This document shows, piece by piece, positions 22,899 through 36,800 of a stretch of DNA of 64,000 nucleotides (position 1 is its first letter; each line of letters opens with the position of its first letter). Under the pieces are notes generated by a model. The model saw only the letters and a list, made by a program, of their open reading frames with translations. It was not told the DNA's origin and ran no database searches. The DNA comes from Porphyra umbilicalis (Eukaryota; Rhodophyta; Bangiophyceae; Bangiales; Bangiaceae), in contig KV918796.1 of the NCBI GenBank assembly GCA_002049455.2, positions 186,001 to 250,000 on the forward strand. Direction: 5' to 3'. The position numbers and the translations under genes were made by a program.

Positions 22899-25800
22899 TT
22901 CGCGAATTACTGGTGCTGGCCGTGCGCGATTGATCGTCACGTTGACGAGAATCCGGGCGCCGAGTGCCCTGTCTGGACCCTTCTGTTTGCCCCGATCCTC
23001 AGTTTGCCCCGATCGCCCGTTTGCCCCGATCCCTCCATCATGCCGGAATCGACGGTTGGCACGGCGGCCGTGGACGCGTCGCTGGCGGTGCCCCTGTTCA
23101 TGGCGACCGTGGACCTCGCGGTGCTGAGTGCGGTGCAGCGCGGGTTCTTCCAGTCGATCCGCGCCCTGGACGTCGAGGCGCGTGACATCCCGTTGACGGG
23201 CGCCCAGCTCAAGGCGGCCGTTGCCGACGAGTTCGCCCCTGGCGTGCTCTTCGTTCCCGATCTTTGGACTCTGCCCCTGGCGCTCCGTGAGCTCCGCCGT
23301 TGGCTAGACAGCCACGGTGCGGCCCTCGGCACGCATCCGTCCCATCGGGTGCCCCGCTGTTGGCCGTGTCCCTGTACACGGACGCCGAGGACACCGTGGC
23401 GGCCAAGGAGATCGTGCGGGTGCAGCTCGCGGCGGGGCGCCGGGCCAACGCCACCGCGGCGACCGACGACTCCCCAGCGCGTCCGGCCACAACGGTGGCA
23501 GCAGCAGCGTGGGTGGGACAACCCGCCGGATCGCCTCGCCCACAACGTGGCGATGCGGTTCAAGGACAAGGCCGCCAATTCCCTGCGGGCTGGGTGAGGC
23601 CTGGATGGGAGTATGTGGCCGACTACCAGCAGGTGAGCCGGACACAATTTGACCGCGTCGCAGAAGCTCCGTTTTTGCAAACCTGCTCTACGGCGACGCC
23701 AAGCATTTCTACTTGGAGAACGTCCAGGCGTTCGCTACTTCCTTCAACCAGGCGGTGGAGCTGGTCAGCACCGATTATAACTCGTGGTGCGGCAGAGCCG
23801 CGTCAAGAACTACCTGTCGACGTTTCGTATGAGCACGCTGGTCGCGCAGGGCAAGACGTAGACGGTCGCGCTCGAGCACACCTACAGGAACATCATGAAG
23901 CTCGCGCCGATGGTGCGCGCTCCCACAAGGCGAGCCCACCGTTCGACTTCCGCGCCACGCCGTCGTTGGGTACACGTCGGCAAACGACCCTTGCGCCGGC
24001 GTCCAGACGCACAACCTCCGTTCCAGCAGCTCTACGGGAGCTGGAGGCGGCCCTGCAGCGCACGGCGAGGCGAAGCAGGCGATCGCCAAGGACAACCCGA
24101 CGGACGGTGCGCAGGGCCGACCGAGACGGCTACCGTGTGTACGCGGCCCAAGGTGTTACGGGCCCCCAAAAGGGCGTCGGTGCCACAATCTGCGCGGGGG
24201 CCAGCGCGCCGGGCAGCCGCAGGGCGCTTCGACCGCTGACTCTGATGGGTGCTTCAATGCGAGGACCCGGCAACCATGCGGGACTGCCCTCGCCCGTGTG
24301 ACGTCACGCGCGCCGCCAAGCGCAAGCTGGACTACTTGCCAAGAAGCGGCGGGGACGCCGGCCTGGCAAGCTCCTCGTCCACCTATGCGAGCAGTGGACG
24401 AGGAGCTCGCGGCCGACGATGACGGCGCCGCCGCCGAGACAGGCGCCGGCGCGGCGTCCGTCACCCTGCTCGAGGACAGCGCCGCGGTCGAGTCGCGGCT
24501 GTAAGACGCGATGTTGGTCGCGGCGACGACGCGGGGCAAGTCGTCCGCGGGGCCTCGACGCGAGAGCGTGGACGAGGTGTCTTTTGTCCGGGGGAGTAAC
24601 TCGTCGCATCACTACCGGAAAGAGACGCCCATTGCCAAGCGTCGAGGATGACAAGGGCAAGCTGGCGGAATTGTTGCGCCGCGATGTACACCGCGGTGGC
24701 TTCGAGGGGGCGTGCCTTGACACGGGAGCGTCACGTACGGTGATGGGGGCGGACCAGGCGAGCGCATACGCCGGCCTGGTTGGCGCGCCCCCGTGGCTCC
24801 TACCAGGGTGACGTTGTTTCGATTCGGGGGTGTGGTCTACGAAAGTCGGGTACTCTTTCCGTACACATCCCTTTGTCCCGACTTTTACCTGCCCTGCACG
24901 TCGACGTCGTCCCCCTGGACGTTCCCTCCTCTCGCCTCGCCACGCTCGACAGGTATGGCCTGTATGTGAATAATGTGACCAACCGCCTGGTGAGTGAGGT
25001 CGGGGCTTCGCCGGCGCTGCAGCGAAAGGGCGGCCACATCTACTTGGTGTGGGGGGCAGACGTCCACTACTCGGTGGCCGAGCTGGACCGCATCCATAGG
25101 CACTTTTCCACCCCCACCCCGACCCACTGGTCGCCGTGCTGCGGCAGGCAGGGAACCCGCACGCGACGGCCGAGACGCGAGCGCAGTTACTGCCCTGACC
25201 AAGACCTGCCAAGTGTGCCAACGCCTGGTGCAGGCGCCGAGCCGCTCTGTGTGGCGCTGCTGCATGACGACATCGTGTTCAACCGCCTCATCCTGATTGA
25301 TATTATGTACTTGGACGGTAAGCCGCGTGCTGCATGTCATCGACAAGGTCACTTGTTGCGCTGCGGCCTTCCTGTCGGGCGAGACCGTTGAGGCGGTGTG
25401 GTGGACGTACGCGAGGATCTGGGCCCACGCTACGCGGGGCACCCGAGCGGATGCGCACTGACCAAGGGCCGCATTTTGTTGCTGCCGGGTGGCAGGCCTG
25501 GCCCACGCCGCGCGGGATCCACAGCGCGAGTTGGGGGTCGAGTCGCACAACTCCTTGGTCGCCGGAGAGCGGTACCATGCCGTGCTGAGGCACATCTACC
25601 GGCGGGTCAAGGCCGATCATCCGACCTCCGTTGGATGTGGCCCTCACCTTGGCGGTTTCCGCCATGAACAAGACGATCGGGCCCATGGCCTTGTGCCGAC
25701 CCTGCTGGTGTTTGGGCTGATACCCCGTGTGCCAGTCAGCCCGCTGCGGCTGCCCACGCAGCAGGACAGGATGCGTGCTGCCGAAACGGCTTGCAAGGAG

Positions 25801-27586
25801 ATGCGCGCGCAGGTGGCACGCACGCGTGTCCAGGCGGCCCTGCGCCTCCGAGTGCCAGCTGCGGCGGACGCGGACCGCCGTGGGACCTCCGTATTGGTCT
25901 ACCGGAACCGCCGACCAACCGTTGGATCGGCCCGCATCCATCGTGGTCGGAGGGACGAGATGGCGTGGGTCGAAGTGGACGCCCGGCTCCGTCCTTTCAA
26001 CGTGGACAAGCTGCGACGGTACTACCCGCCCGAGGGCGCGAGCACTCCCCAGCGTGCAGAACAAGGCAGGGAAGCAGCGGTTCAAGGGACGGAAGCAAGC
26101 GGGGGGGTGTCGGGCGGTGCTGCGCAACAGGCGGTGCTAGCGAGGCTGCAGCGGGTGGGACCCCAGCGCCACCACGGGCGTGACCCCGCAGCGGCAGCTG
26201 GAAACGCCGCGGTCGACGTGCCCCACCGGCAACCGCTGCGCGGCAGCGGGCGCACCCGGGGAGGAGGACTTGGGGCCCTCCTGGATGCCGTTATCGCCGG
26301 GGAGCGCTTTGTTGCAGCCGTTGACGCGGCATGCCATGCCGCCGTCCAACTACCGTTGGTGGTTTGCCCGCCGACGTGCACCTGACGGCGAATGTCCGGC
26401 CGGGGGATGCGCAAATCTCCACCGCTCGCTGTCAAGCGGCGGCAAGAGAAGAGGTGGATGGGCTGCTGGCCGGCGGCGCGGTGCGCCCCGTCATACGGAG
26501 CGCCGTCCAAAGGGGGCCAACGTTATCCGCGGGCGCTTCGTGTTTACGCTCAAGGGCGTGGGGACGGCAGACGAGATACCCAAGGCGCGCTCCGTCGCTC
26601 AAGGGAACAACGACAAGGCGAAGGCCTTTGTCGTTCACAACCTGGCAACCCTGCGGCAGCGTTCCACGCGCGTGCTCGTGTCCACTCTGCCGTGGCAGCG
26701 GTTCCGCCTGTTGCGCATGACGTCAACAGGCCTACCTGCAAATCCAAGACCTGTTGGCGCGCACCCTGTACTTAGAGCCGCGCAAGGAGGACCGCAACTG
26801 TTCTCCATCGCGACGATGAGATGCCTCCTTGGCGCCCTCTACAGGGTGTGCGATGCGGGATATACTGGCAGCGACGTTGCAGAAGCACGTCCGCGAAGAC
26901 TTACACATGACACCCCTCTCATCGGATCCCGCCCTCTACATGCGCAAGGGCGTCGGCGGCTTGGTGGGTTGTTGGGCACGTTCGTCGACGACTGCTTCCT
27001 TGGTGGCAACGCCGCGTTTCAAGCGGCCAGGAGTCGACCCTCCGCGTCTTCGAGGCGAAGCCCAGGCAGATGGACAACATGGAGTTCGTCGGTGTGCGCG
27101 TGACGTCGACGTTGGCCACGCCGCGCAACTTCACGCTCGACCAGACGCAGTACGCCACGACGCTGGAGTCGTTGCCGTTGGACGCGCCGTACGAACATTT
27201 ACGTCGGAACAGGCGGCGGTTGCGAGGCTGGAGCACACGCGCCCCGACCTCTGCTGCGCCATCAACAAGGCTGCCAAGTCAACGAGGCCTCGTACCAGCC
27301 GCGGCATGTACAGGCCTGAACGCTACCCAAGGCGGCACGGGCGCGCCAGGGCTGGGCCTGCGGTATCCGCCCTGGACACGACGTCCCTGCGGCTACGCGC
27401 GTACGCGGACGCGTCGTTCGCGACCAATGACGACCATCCTCGCAGCTGGGGTACATCAACATGCTGGCTGACGCCAGCGGCCGAGTGCACGTGTTGAGCT
27501 TTAGTAGCCGCAAGTCCAAGCGCGACGTATGGTCCGTCATGGTCGGCGAGGTGTACGCGTTCACGCCGCCTTTGACGAGGCCTACA
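22899..27586 (+). mobile_element. Array unit 3 internal region, riddled with small indels
   Basis: Matches units 1 and 2 along its whole length but carries dozens of small indels from about 23.35 kb onward, so no long frame survives. The unit is about 95 bp short. Substitutions are few compared with indels, which is the profile of raw long-read sequence and not of natural decay. All gag and pol parts are present and recognisable. Confidence 0.85.
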
Positions 27587-28324
27587 TGCTCCGGTACGAC
27601 CTCGAACGCTGAACGACCGCCCATCCCGCTGGTGTGCTCACGGACTCCATGCAGCTATTTGAAGTGAGCACCTGCGGCTCCACCCAACGGAGAAGCTCCT
27701 GATAATCGACATTGCCGCGCGCGCGAGGCCTACGGCCGGCGGGAGCTCTTCAACGTCGGGCTGGTGGCGAGTGCGAAACCCCGCTGACGGCCTGACCAAA
27801 GTCAACGCGCGCCCGCCTCGATGCCCTGCTGCTGACGGGGAGCAACCACGCCTCGGTGGAGCAGTGGGTGGTGCGGCCGGGCCCGGCACCACCGGTGTCC
27901 GACCACGCAGGTCGGGGAGTGTGGATCTGCAGTAGCGCCCGCGGTTGCACGCTCGGACTGACAGCCCTAATGTGGTACTGTATTGTCGCCCGGTATTAGT
28001 AGTGTTGTAGTGTGTGACATTTTGACGGGCTGGTTTAGCGGGTCGGACACGAGGTGCCGCGGCGCCTCCTGACACTGACCGGGCTGGAGCGAGGGGGCCG
28101 ACACGCGTACGCGCGCGCTGAGGCCGGTGGGCGTCGCCCTTAAGATTGGGGCCCAGCCAGCGGCGGCGGACCGCGTGCCGGGAGGTTGTCGATTGCCTTT
28201 GCTTTCCCTGAGTAAACCACCGTTGTGGGGACGAGAACGTCTACCGACTCCCCCTTTGCGCGGTGACACGGTCATTCACAGGCCGAGGGATATCCGACCG
28301 CTGGCACGAGCCTGTACTCCCACA
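27587..28324 (+). repeat. Array LTR 4
   Basis: 738 bp, within the indel-rich block. Apart from the small losses it carries the inner-LTR variants. Confidence 0.8.
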
Positions 28325-31300
28325 TTCGCGAATTACTGGTGCTGGCCGTGCGCGATTGATCGTCACGTTGACGAGAATCCGGGCGCCGAGTGCCCTGTCT
28401 GGACCTTCTGTTTGCCCGATCCTCAGTTTGCCCCGATCGCCCGTTTGCCCCGATCCCTCCATCATGCCGGAATCGACGGTTGGCACGGCGGCCGTGGACG
28501 CGTCGCTGGCGGTGCCCCTGTTCATGGCGACCGTGGACTCGCGGTGCTGAGTGCGGTGCAGCGCGGGTTCTTCCGTCGATCCGCGCCCTGGACGTCGAGG
28601 CGCGTGACATCCCGTTGACGGGCGCCCAGCTCAAGGCGGCCGTTGCCGCGAGTTCGCCCCTGGCGTGCTCTTCGTTCCCGATCTTTGGACTCTGCCCTGG
28701 CGCTCCGTGAGCTCCGCCGTTGGCTAGACAGCCACGGTGCGGCCCTCGGCACGCATCCGTCCCATCGGGTGCCCCGCTGTTGGCCGTGTCCCTGTACACG
28801 GACGCCGAGGACACCGTGGCGGCCAAGGAGATCGTGCGGGTGCAGCTCGCGGCGGGGCGCCGGGCCAACGCCACCGCGGCGACCGACGACTCCCCAGCGC
28901 GTCCGGCCACAACGGTGGCAGCAGCAGCGTGGGTGGGACCAACCCGCCGGATCGCCTCGCCCACAACGTGGCGATGCCGGTTCAAGGACAAGGCCGCCAA
29001 GTTCTCCTGCGGGCTGGGTGAGGCCTGGATGGGAGTATGTGGCCGACTACCAGCAGGTGAGCCGGGACTACAATTTGACCGCGTCGCAGAAGCTCCGTTT
29101 TTGCACAACCTGCTCTACGGCGACGCCAAGCATTTCTACTTGGAGAACGTCCAGGCGTTCGCTACTTCCTTCAACCAGGCGGTGGAGCTGGTCAGCACGA
29201 TTATAACTCGGTGGTGCGGCAGAGCCGCGTCAAGAACTACCTGTCGACGTTTCGTATGAGCACGCTGGTCGCGCAGGGCAAGACGTAGACGGTCGCGCTC
29301 GAGCACACCTACAGGAACATCATGAAGCTCGCGCCGATGGTGCCGCGCTCCCACCAAGGCGACGCCCACCGTGTCGACTTCCTGCGCCACGCCGTCGTTG
29401 GGTACACGTCGGCAAACGAGCCCTTGCGCCGCGTCCAGACGCACAACCTCCCGTTCCAGCAGCTCTACGGGAGCTGGAGGCGGCCCTGCAGCTGCACGGC
29501 GAGGCGAAGCAGGCGATCGCCAAGGACAACCCGACGGACGGTGCGCAGGGGCCGACCGAGACGGCTACCGTGTTGTACGCGGCCCAAGGTGTGTACGGGC
29601 GCCCCAAAAAGGGGCGTCGGTGCCACATCTGCGCGGGGGGCCAGCGCGCCGGGCAGCGCAAGGCGGCTTCGACCGCTGACTCTGATGGGGTGCTTCAATT
29701 GCGAGGACCCGGGCCACACCATGCGGGACTGCCCTCGCCCGTGTGACGTCACGCGCGCCGCCAAGCGCAAGCTGGACTACTTTGCCAAGAAGCGCGCGGG
29801 GACGCCGGCCTTGGCAAGCCTCCTCGTCCACCTATGCGAGCAGGTGGACGAGGAGCTCGCGGCCGACGATGACGGCGCCGCCGCCGAGACAGGCGCCGGC
29901 GCGGCGTCCGTCACCCTGCTCGAGGACAGCGCCGCGGTCGAGTCGCGGCTGTAAGACGCGATGTTGGTCGCGGCGACGACGCGGGGCAAGTCGTCCGCGG
30001 GGCCCTCGACCGAGAGCGTGGACGAGGTGTCTTTTGTCCCGGGGGAGTAACTCGTCGCATCACTACCGGAAAGAGACGCCCATTGCCAAGCCGTCGAGGA
30101 TGACAAGGGCAAGCTGGCGGAATTGTTGCGCCGCGATGTACACCGCGGTGGCTTCGAGGGGGCGTGCCTTGACACGGGAGCGTCACGTACGGTGATGGGG
30201 GCGGACCAGGCGAGCGCATACGCGCGCCTGGTTGGCGCGCAGCCCCCCGTGGCTCCTACCAGGGTGACGTTGTTTCGATTCGGGGTGTGGTCTACGAAAG
30301 TCGGGGTACTCTTTCCGTACACATCCCTTTGTCCCCGACTTTTACCTGCCCCTGCACGTCGACGTCGTCCCCCTGGACGTTCCCCTCCTCCTCGGCCTCG
30401 CCACGCTCGACAGGTATGGCCTGTATGTGAATAATGTGACCAACCGCCTGGTGAGTGACGGTCGGGGCTTCGCCGCGCCGCTGCAGCGAAAGGGCGGCCA
30501 CATCTACTTGGTGTGGGGGGCAGACGTCCACTACTCGGTGGCCGAGCTGGACCGCATCCATAGGCACTTTTCCCACCCCCACCCCGACCCACTGGTCGCC
30601 GTGCTGCGGCAGGCAGGGAACCCGCACGCGACGGCCGAGACGCGAGCGCAGTTACATGCCCTGACCAAGACCTGCCAAGTGTGCCAACGCCTGGTGCAGG
30701 CGCCGAGCCGCTTCTGTGTGGCGCTGCTGCATGACGACATCGTGTTCAACCGCCTCATCCTGATTGATATTATGTACTTGGACGGTAAGCCCGTGCTGCA
30801 TGTCATCGACAAGGTCACCTTGTTTAGCGCTGCGGCCTTCCTGTCGGGCGAGACCGTTGAGGCGGTGTGGTGGACGTACGCGAGGATCTGGGCCCACGCC
30901 TACGCGGGGCACCCCGAGCGGATGCGCACTGACCAAGGGCCGCATTTTGTTGCTGCCGGGTGGCAGGCCCTGGCCCACGCCGCCGGGATCCACCAGCGCG
31001 AGTTGGGGGTCGAGTCGCACAACTCCTTGGTCGCCGGAGAGCGGTACCATGCCGTGCTGAGGCACATCTACCGGCGGGTCAAGGCCGATCATCCCGACCT
31101 CCCGTTGGATGTGGCCCTCACCTTGGCGGTTTCCGCCATGAACAAGACGATCGGGCCCCATGGCCTTGTGCCGACCCTGCTGGTGTTTGGGCTGATACCC
31201 CGTGTGCCAGTCAGCCCGCTGCGGCTGCCCACGCAGCAGGACAGGATGCGTGCTGCCGAAACGGCTTGCAAGGAGATGCGCGCGCAGGTGGCACGCACGC

Positions 31301-33097
31301 GTGTCCAGGCGGCCCTGCGCCTCCGAGTGCCAGCTGCGGCGGACGCGGACCTGCCCGTGGGGACCTCCGTATTGGTCTACCGCGAACCGCCGACCAACCG
31401 TTGGATCGGCCCGCATCCCATCGTGGCTCGGAGGGACGAGATGGCGTGGGTCGAAGTGGACGCCCGGCTCCGTCCTTTCAACGTGGACAAGCTGCGACGG
31501 TACTACCCGCCCGAGGGCGCGAGCACTCCCCAGCGTGCAGAACAAGGCAGGGAAGCAGCGGTTCAAGGGACGGAAGCAAGCGGGGGGGTGTCGGGCGGTG
31601 CTGCGCAACACGGCGGTGCTAGCGAGGCTGCAGCGGGTGGGACCCCAGCGCCACCCACGGGCGTGACCCCCGCAGCGGCAGCTGGAAACGCCGCGGTCGA
31701 CGTGCCCCCACCGGCAACCGCTGCCGCGGCAGCGGGCGCACCCGGGGAGGAGGACCTTGGGGCCCTCCTGGATGCCGTTATCGCCGGGGAGCGCTTTGTT
31801 GCAGCCGTTGACGCGGCATGCCATGCCGCCGTCCAACTACCCGTTGGTGGTTTGCCCGCCGACGTGCACCTGACGGCGAATGTCCGGCCGGGGGATGCGC
31901 AAATCTCCACCGCTCGCTGTCAAGCGGCGGCAAGAGAAGAGGTGGATGGGCTGCTGGCCGGCGGCGCGGTGCGCCCCGTCATACGGAGCGCCGTCCCAAA
32001 GGGGGCCAACGTTATCCGCGGGCGCTTCGTGTTTACGCTCAAGGGCGTGGGGACGGCAGACGAGATACCCAAGGCGCGCTCCGTCGCTCAAGGGAACAAC
32101 GACAAGGCGAAGGCCTTTGTCGTTCACAACCTGGCAACCCTGCGGCAGCGTTCCACGCGCGTGCTCGTGTCCACCTCTGCCGTGCAGCGGTTCCGCCTGT
32201 TCGCGCATGACGTCAACCAGGCCTACCTGCAAATCCAAGACCTGTTGGCGCGCACCCTGTACTTAGAGCCGCGCAAGGAGGACCGCAACCTGTTCTCCAT
32301 CGCCGACGATGAGATGCTCCTCCTTGTGCGCCCCCTCTACAGGGTGTGCGATGCGGGATACTACTGGCACGCGACGTTGCAGAAGCACGTCCGCGAAGAC
32401 TTACACATGACACCCCTCTCATCGGATCCCGCCCTCTACATGCGCAAGGGCGTCGGCGGCTTGGTGGGCTTGTTGGGCACGTTCGTCGACGACTGCTTCC
32501 TTGGTGGCAACGCCGCGTTTCAAGCGGCCACGGAGTCGACCCTCCGCGTCTTCGAGGCGAAGCCCAGGCAGATGGACAACATGGAGTTCGTCGGTGTGCG
32601 CGTGACGTCGACGTTGGCCACGCCGCGCAACTTCACGCTCGACCAGACGCAGTACGCCACGACGCTGGAGTCGTTGCCGTTGGACGCGCCGTACGAACAC
32701 TTTACGTCGGAACAGGCGGCGGTTGCGAGGCTGGAGCACACGCGCCCCGACCTCTGCTGCGCCATCAACAAGGCTGCCCAAGTCAACGAGGCCTCGTACC
32801 AGCCGCGGCATGTACAGGCCCTGAACGCTACCCTCAAGGCGGCACGGGCGCGCCAGGGGCTGGGCCTGCGGTATCCGCCCCTGGACACGACGTCCCTGCG
32901 GCTACGCGCGTACGCGGACGCGTCGTTCGCGACCAATGACGACCACTCCTCGCAGCTGGGGTACATCAACATGCTGGCTGACGCCAGCGGCCGAGTGCAC
33001 GTGTTGAGCTTTAGTAGCCGCAAGTCCAAGCGCGACGTATGGTCCGTCATGGTCGGCGAGGTGTACGCGTTCACCGCCGCCTTTGACGAGGCCTACA
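28325..33097 (+). mobile_element. Array unit 4 internal region
   Basis: The gag part and the beginning of pol still lie in the indel-rich block. From about 30.34 kb the sequence is clean, and the pol frame is open from near 30427 to 33486, matching unit 2. The unit is about 34 bp short overall. Confidence 0.85.
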
Positions 33098-33859
33098 TGC
33101 TCCGGTACGACCTCGAACGGCTGAACGACCGCCACATCCCGCTGGTGGTGCTCACGGACTCCATGCAGCTATTTGAAGTGAGCACCTGCGGCTCCCACCC
33201 AACGGAGAAGCTCCTGATAATCGACATTGCCGCCGCGCGCGAGGCCTACGGCCGGCGGGAGCTCTTCAACGTCGGGCTGGTGGCGAGTGCGAACAACCCC
33301 GCTGACGGCCTGACCAAAGTCAACGCGCGCCCCGCCCTCGATGCCCTGCTGCTGACGGGGAGCAACCACGCCTCGGTGGAGCAGTGGGTGGTGCGGCCGG
33401 GCCCGGCACCACCGGTGTCCGACCACGCAGGTCCGGGGAGTGTGGATCCTGCAGTACGCGCCCGCCGGTTTGCACGCTCGGACTGACAGCCCTAATTGTG
33501 GTACTGTATTGTCGCCCCGGTATTAGTAGTGTGTGTAGTGTGTGACATTTTTGACGGGCTGGTTTAGCGTGGTCGGACACGAGGTGCCGCCGGCGCCTCC
33601 TGACACTGACCGGGCTGGAGCGAGGGGGGCCGACACGCGTACGCGCGCGCTGAGGCCGGTGGGCGGTCGCCCTTAAGATTGGGGCCCAGCCAGCGGCGGC
33701 GGACCGCGTGCCGGGAGGTTGTCGATTGCCTTTGCTTTCCCTGAGTAAACCACCGTTGTGGGGACGAGAACGTCTACCGACTCCCCCCCTTTGCGCGGTG
33801 ACACGGTCATTCACAGGCCGAGGGATATCCGACCGCTGGCACGAGCCTGTACTCCCACA
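33098..33859 (+). repeat. Array LTR 5
   Basis: 762 bp, same as LTRs 2 and 3 by eye. It contains the end of the unit 4 pol frame (to 33486). Confidence 0.85.
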
Positions 33860-36800
33860 TTCGCGAATTACTGGTGCTGGCCGTGCGCGATTGATCGTCA
33901 CGTTGACGAGAATCCGGGCGCCGAGTGCCCTGTCTGGACCCTTCTGTTTGCCCCGATCCTCAGTTTGCCCCGATCGCCCGTTTGCCCCGATCCCTCCATC
34001 ATGCCGGAATCGACGGTTGGCACGGCGGCCGTGGACGCGTCGCTGGCGGTGCCCCTGTTCATGGCGACCGTGGACCTCGCGGTGCTGAGTGCGGTGCAGC
34101 GCGGGTTCTTCCAGTCGATCCGCGCCCTGGACGTCGAGGCGCGTGACATCCCGTTGACGGGCGCCCAGCTCAAGGCGGCCGTTGCCGACGAGTTCGCCCC
34201 TGGCGTGCTCTTCGTTCCCGATCTTTGGACTCTGCCCCTGGCGCTCCGTGAGCTCCGCCGTTGGCTAGACAGCCACGGTGCGGCCCTCGGCACGCATCCG
34301 TCCCATCGGGTGCCCCCGCTGTTGGCCGTGTCCCTGTACACGGACGCCGAGGACACCGTGGCGGCCAAGGAGATCGTGCGGGTGCAGCTCGCGGCGGGGC
34401 GCCGGGCCAACGCCACCGCGGCGACCGACGACTCCCCCAGCGCGTCCGGCCACAACGGTGGCAGCAGCAGCGTGGGTGGGACCAACCCGCCGGATCGCCT
34501 CGCCCACAACGTGGCGATGCGGTTCAAGGACAAGGCCGCCAAGTTCTCCTGCGGGCTGGGTGAGGCCTGGATGGGAGTATGTGGCCGACTACCAGCAGGT
34601 GAGCCGGGACTACAATTTGACCGCGTCGCAGAAGCTCCGTTTTTGCACAACCTGCTCTACGGCGACGCCAAGCATTTCTACTTGGAGAACGTCCAGGCGT
34701 TCGCTACTTCCTTCAACCAGGCGGTGGAGCTGGTCAGCACCGATTATAACTCGGTGGTGCGGCAGAGCCGCGTCAAGAACTACCTGTCGACGTTTCGTAT
34801 GAGCACGCTGGTCGCGCAGGGCAAGACGTAGACGGTCGCGCTCGAGCACACCTACAGGAACATCATGAAGCTCGCGCCGATGGTGCCGCGCTCCCACCAA
34901 GGCGACGCCCACCGTGTCGACTTCCTGCGCCACGCCGTCGTTGGGTACACGTCGGCAAACGAGCCCTTGCGCCGCGTCCAGACGCACAACCTCCCGTTCC
35001 AGCAGCTCTACGGGGAGCTGGAGGCGGCCCTGCAGCTGCACGGCGAGGCGAAGCAGGCGATCGCCAAGGACAACCCGACGGACGGTGCGCAGGGGCCGAC
35101 CGAGACGGCTACCGTGTTGTACGCGGCCCAAGGTGTGTACGGGCGCCCCAAAAAGGGCGTCGGTGCCACATCTGCGCGGGGGGCCAGCGCGCCGGGCAGC
35201 GCAAGGGCGGCTTCGACCGCTGACTCTGATGGGGTGCTTCAATTGCGAGGACCCGGGCCACACCATGCGGGACTGCCCTCGCCCGTGTGACGTCACGCGC
35301 GCCGCCAAGCGCAAGCTGGACTACTTTGCCAAGAAGCGCGCGGGGACGCCGGCCTTGGCAAGCCTCCTCGTCCACCTATGCGAGCAGGTGGACGAGGAGC
35401 TCGCGGCCGACGATGACGGCGCCGCCGCCGAGACAGGCGCCGGCGCGGCGTCCGTCACCCTGCTCGAGGACAGCGCCGCGGTCGAGTCGCGGCTGTAAGA
35501 CGCGATGTTGGTCGCGGCGACGACGCGGGGCAAGTCGTCCGCGGGGCCCTCGACCGAGAGCGTGGACGAGGTGTCTTTTGTCCCGGGGGAGTAACTCGTC
35601 GCATCACTACCGGAAAGAGACGCCCATTGCCAAGCGTCGAGGATGACAAGGGCAAGCTGGCGGAATTGTTGCGCCGCGATGTACACCGCGGTGGCTTCGA
35701 GGGGGCGTGCCTTGACACGGGAGCGTCACGTACGGTGATGGGGGCGGACCAGGCGAGCGCATACGCGCGCCTGGTTGGCGCGCAGCCCCCCGTGGCTCCT
35801 ACCAGGGTGACGTTGTTTCGATTCGGGGGTGTGGTCTACGAAAGTCGGGGTACTCTTTCCGTACACATCCCTTTGTCCCCGACTTTTTACCTGCCCCTGC
35901 ACGTCGACGTCGTCCCCCTGGACGTTCCCCTCCTCCTCGGCCTCGCCACGCTCGACAGGTATGGCCTGTATGTGAATAATGTGACCAACCGCCTGGTGAG
36001 TGACGGTCGGGGCTTCGCCGCGCCGCTGCAGCGAAAGGGCGGCCACATCTACTTGGTGTGGGGGGCAGACGTCCACTACTCGGTGGCCGAGCTGGACCGC
36101 ATCCATAGGCACTTTTCCCACCCCCACCCCGACCCACTGGTCGCCGTGCTGCGGCAGGCAGGGAACCCGCACGCGACGGCCGAGACGCGAGCGCAGTTAC
36201 ATGCCCTGACCAAGACCTGCCAAGTGTGCCAACGCCTGGTGCAGGCGCCGAGCCGCTTCTGTGTGGCGCTGCTGCATGACGACATCGTGTTCAACCGCCT
36301 CATCCTGATTGATATTATGTACTTGGACGGTAAGCCCGTGCTGCATGTCATCGACAAGGTCACCTTGTTTAGCGCTGCGGCCTTCCTGTCGGGCGAGACC
36401 GTTGAGGCGGTGTGGTGGACGTACGCGAGGATCTGGGCCCACGCCTACGCGGGGCACCCCGAGCGGATGCGCACTGACCAAGGGCCGCATTTTGTTGCTG
36501 CCGGGTGGCAGGCCCTGGCCCACGCCGCCGGGATCCACCAGCGCGAGTTGGGGGTCGAGTCGCACAACTCCTTGGTCGCCGGAGAGCGGTACCATGCCGT
36601 GCTGAGGCACATCTACCGGCGGGTCAAGGCCGATCATCCCGACCTCCCGTTGGATGTGGCCCTCACCTTGGCGGTTTCCGCCATGAACAAGACGATCGGG
36701 CCCCATGGCCTTGTGCCGACCCTGCTGGTGTTTGGGCTGATACCCCGTGTGCCAGTCAGCCCGCTGCGGCTGCCCACGCAGCAGGACAGGATGCGTGCTG

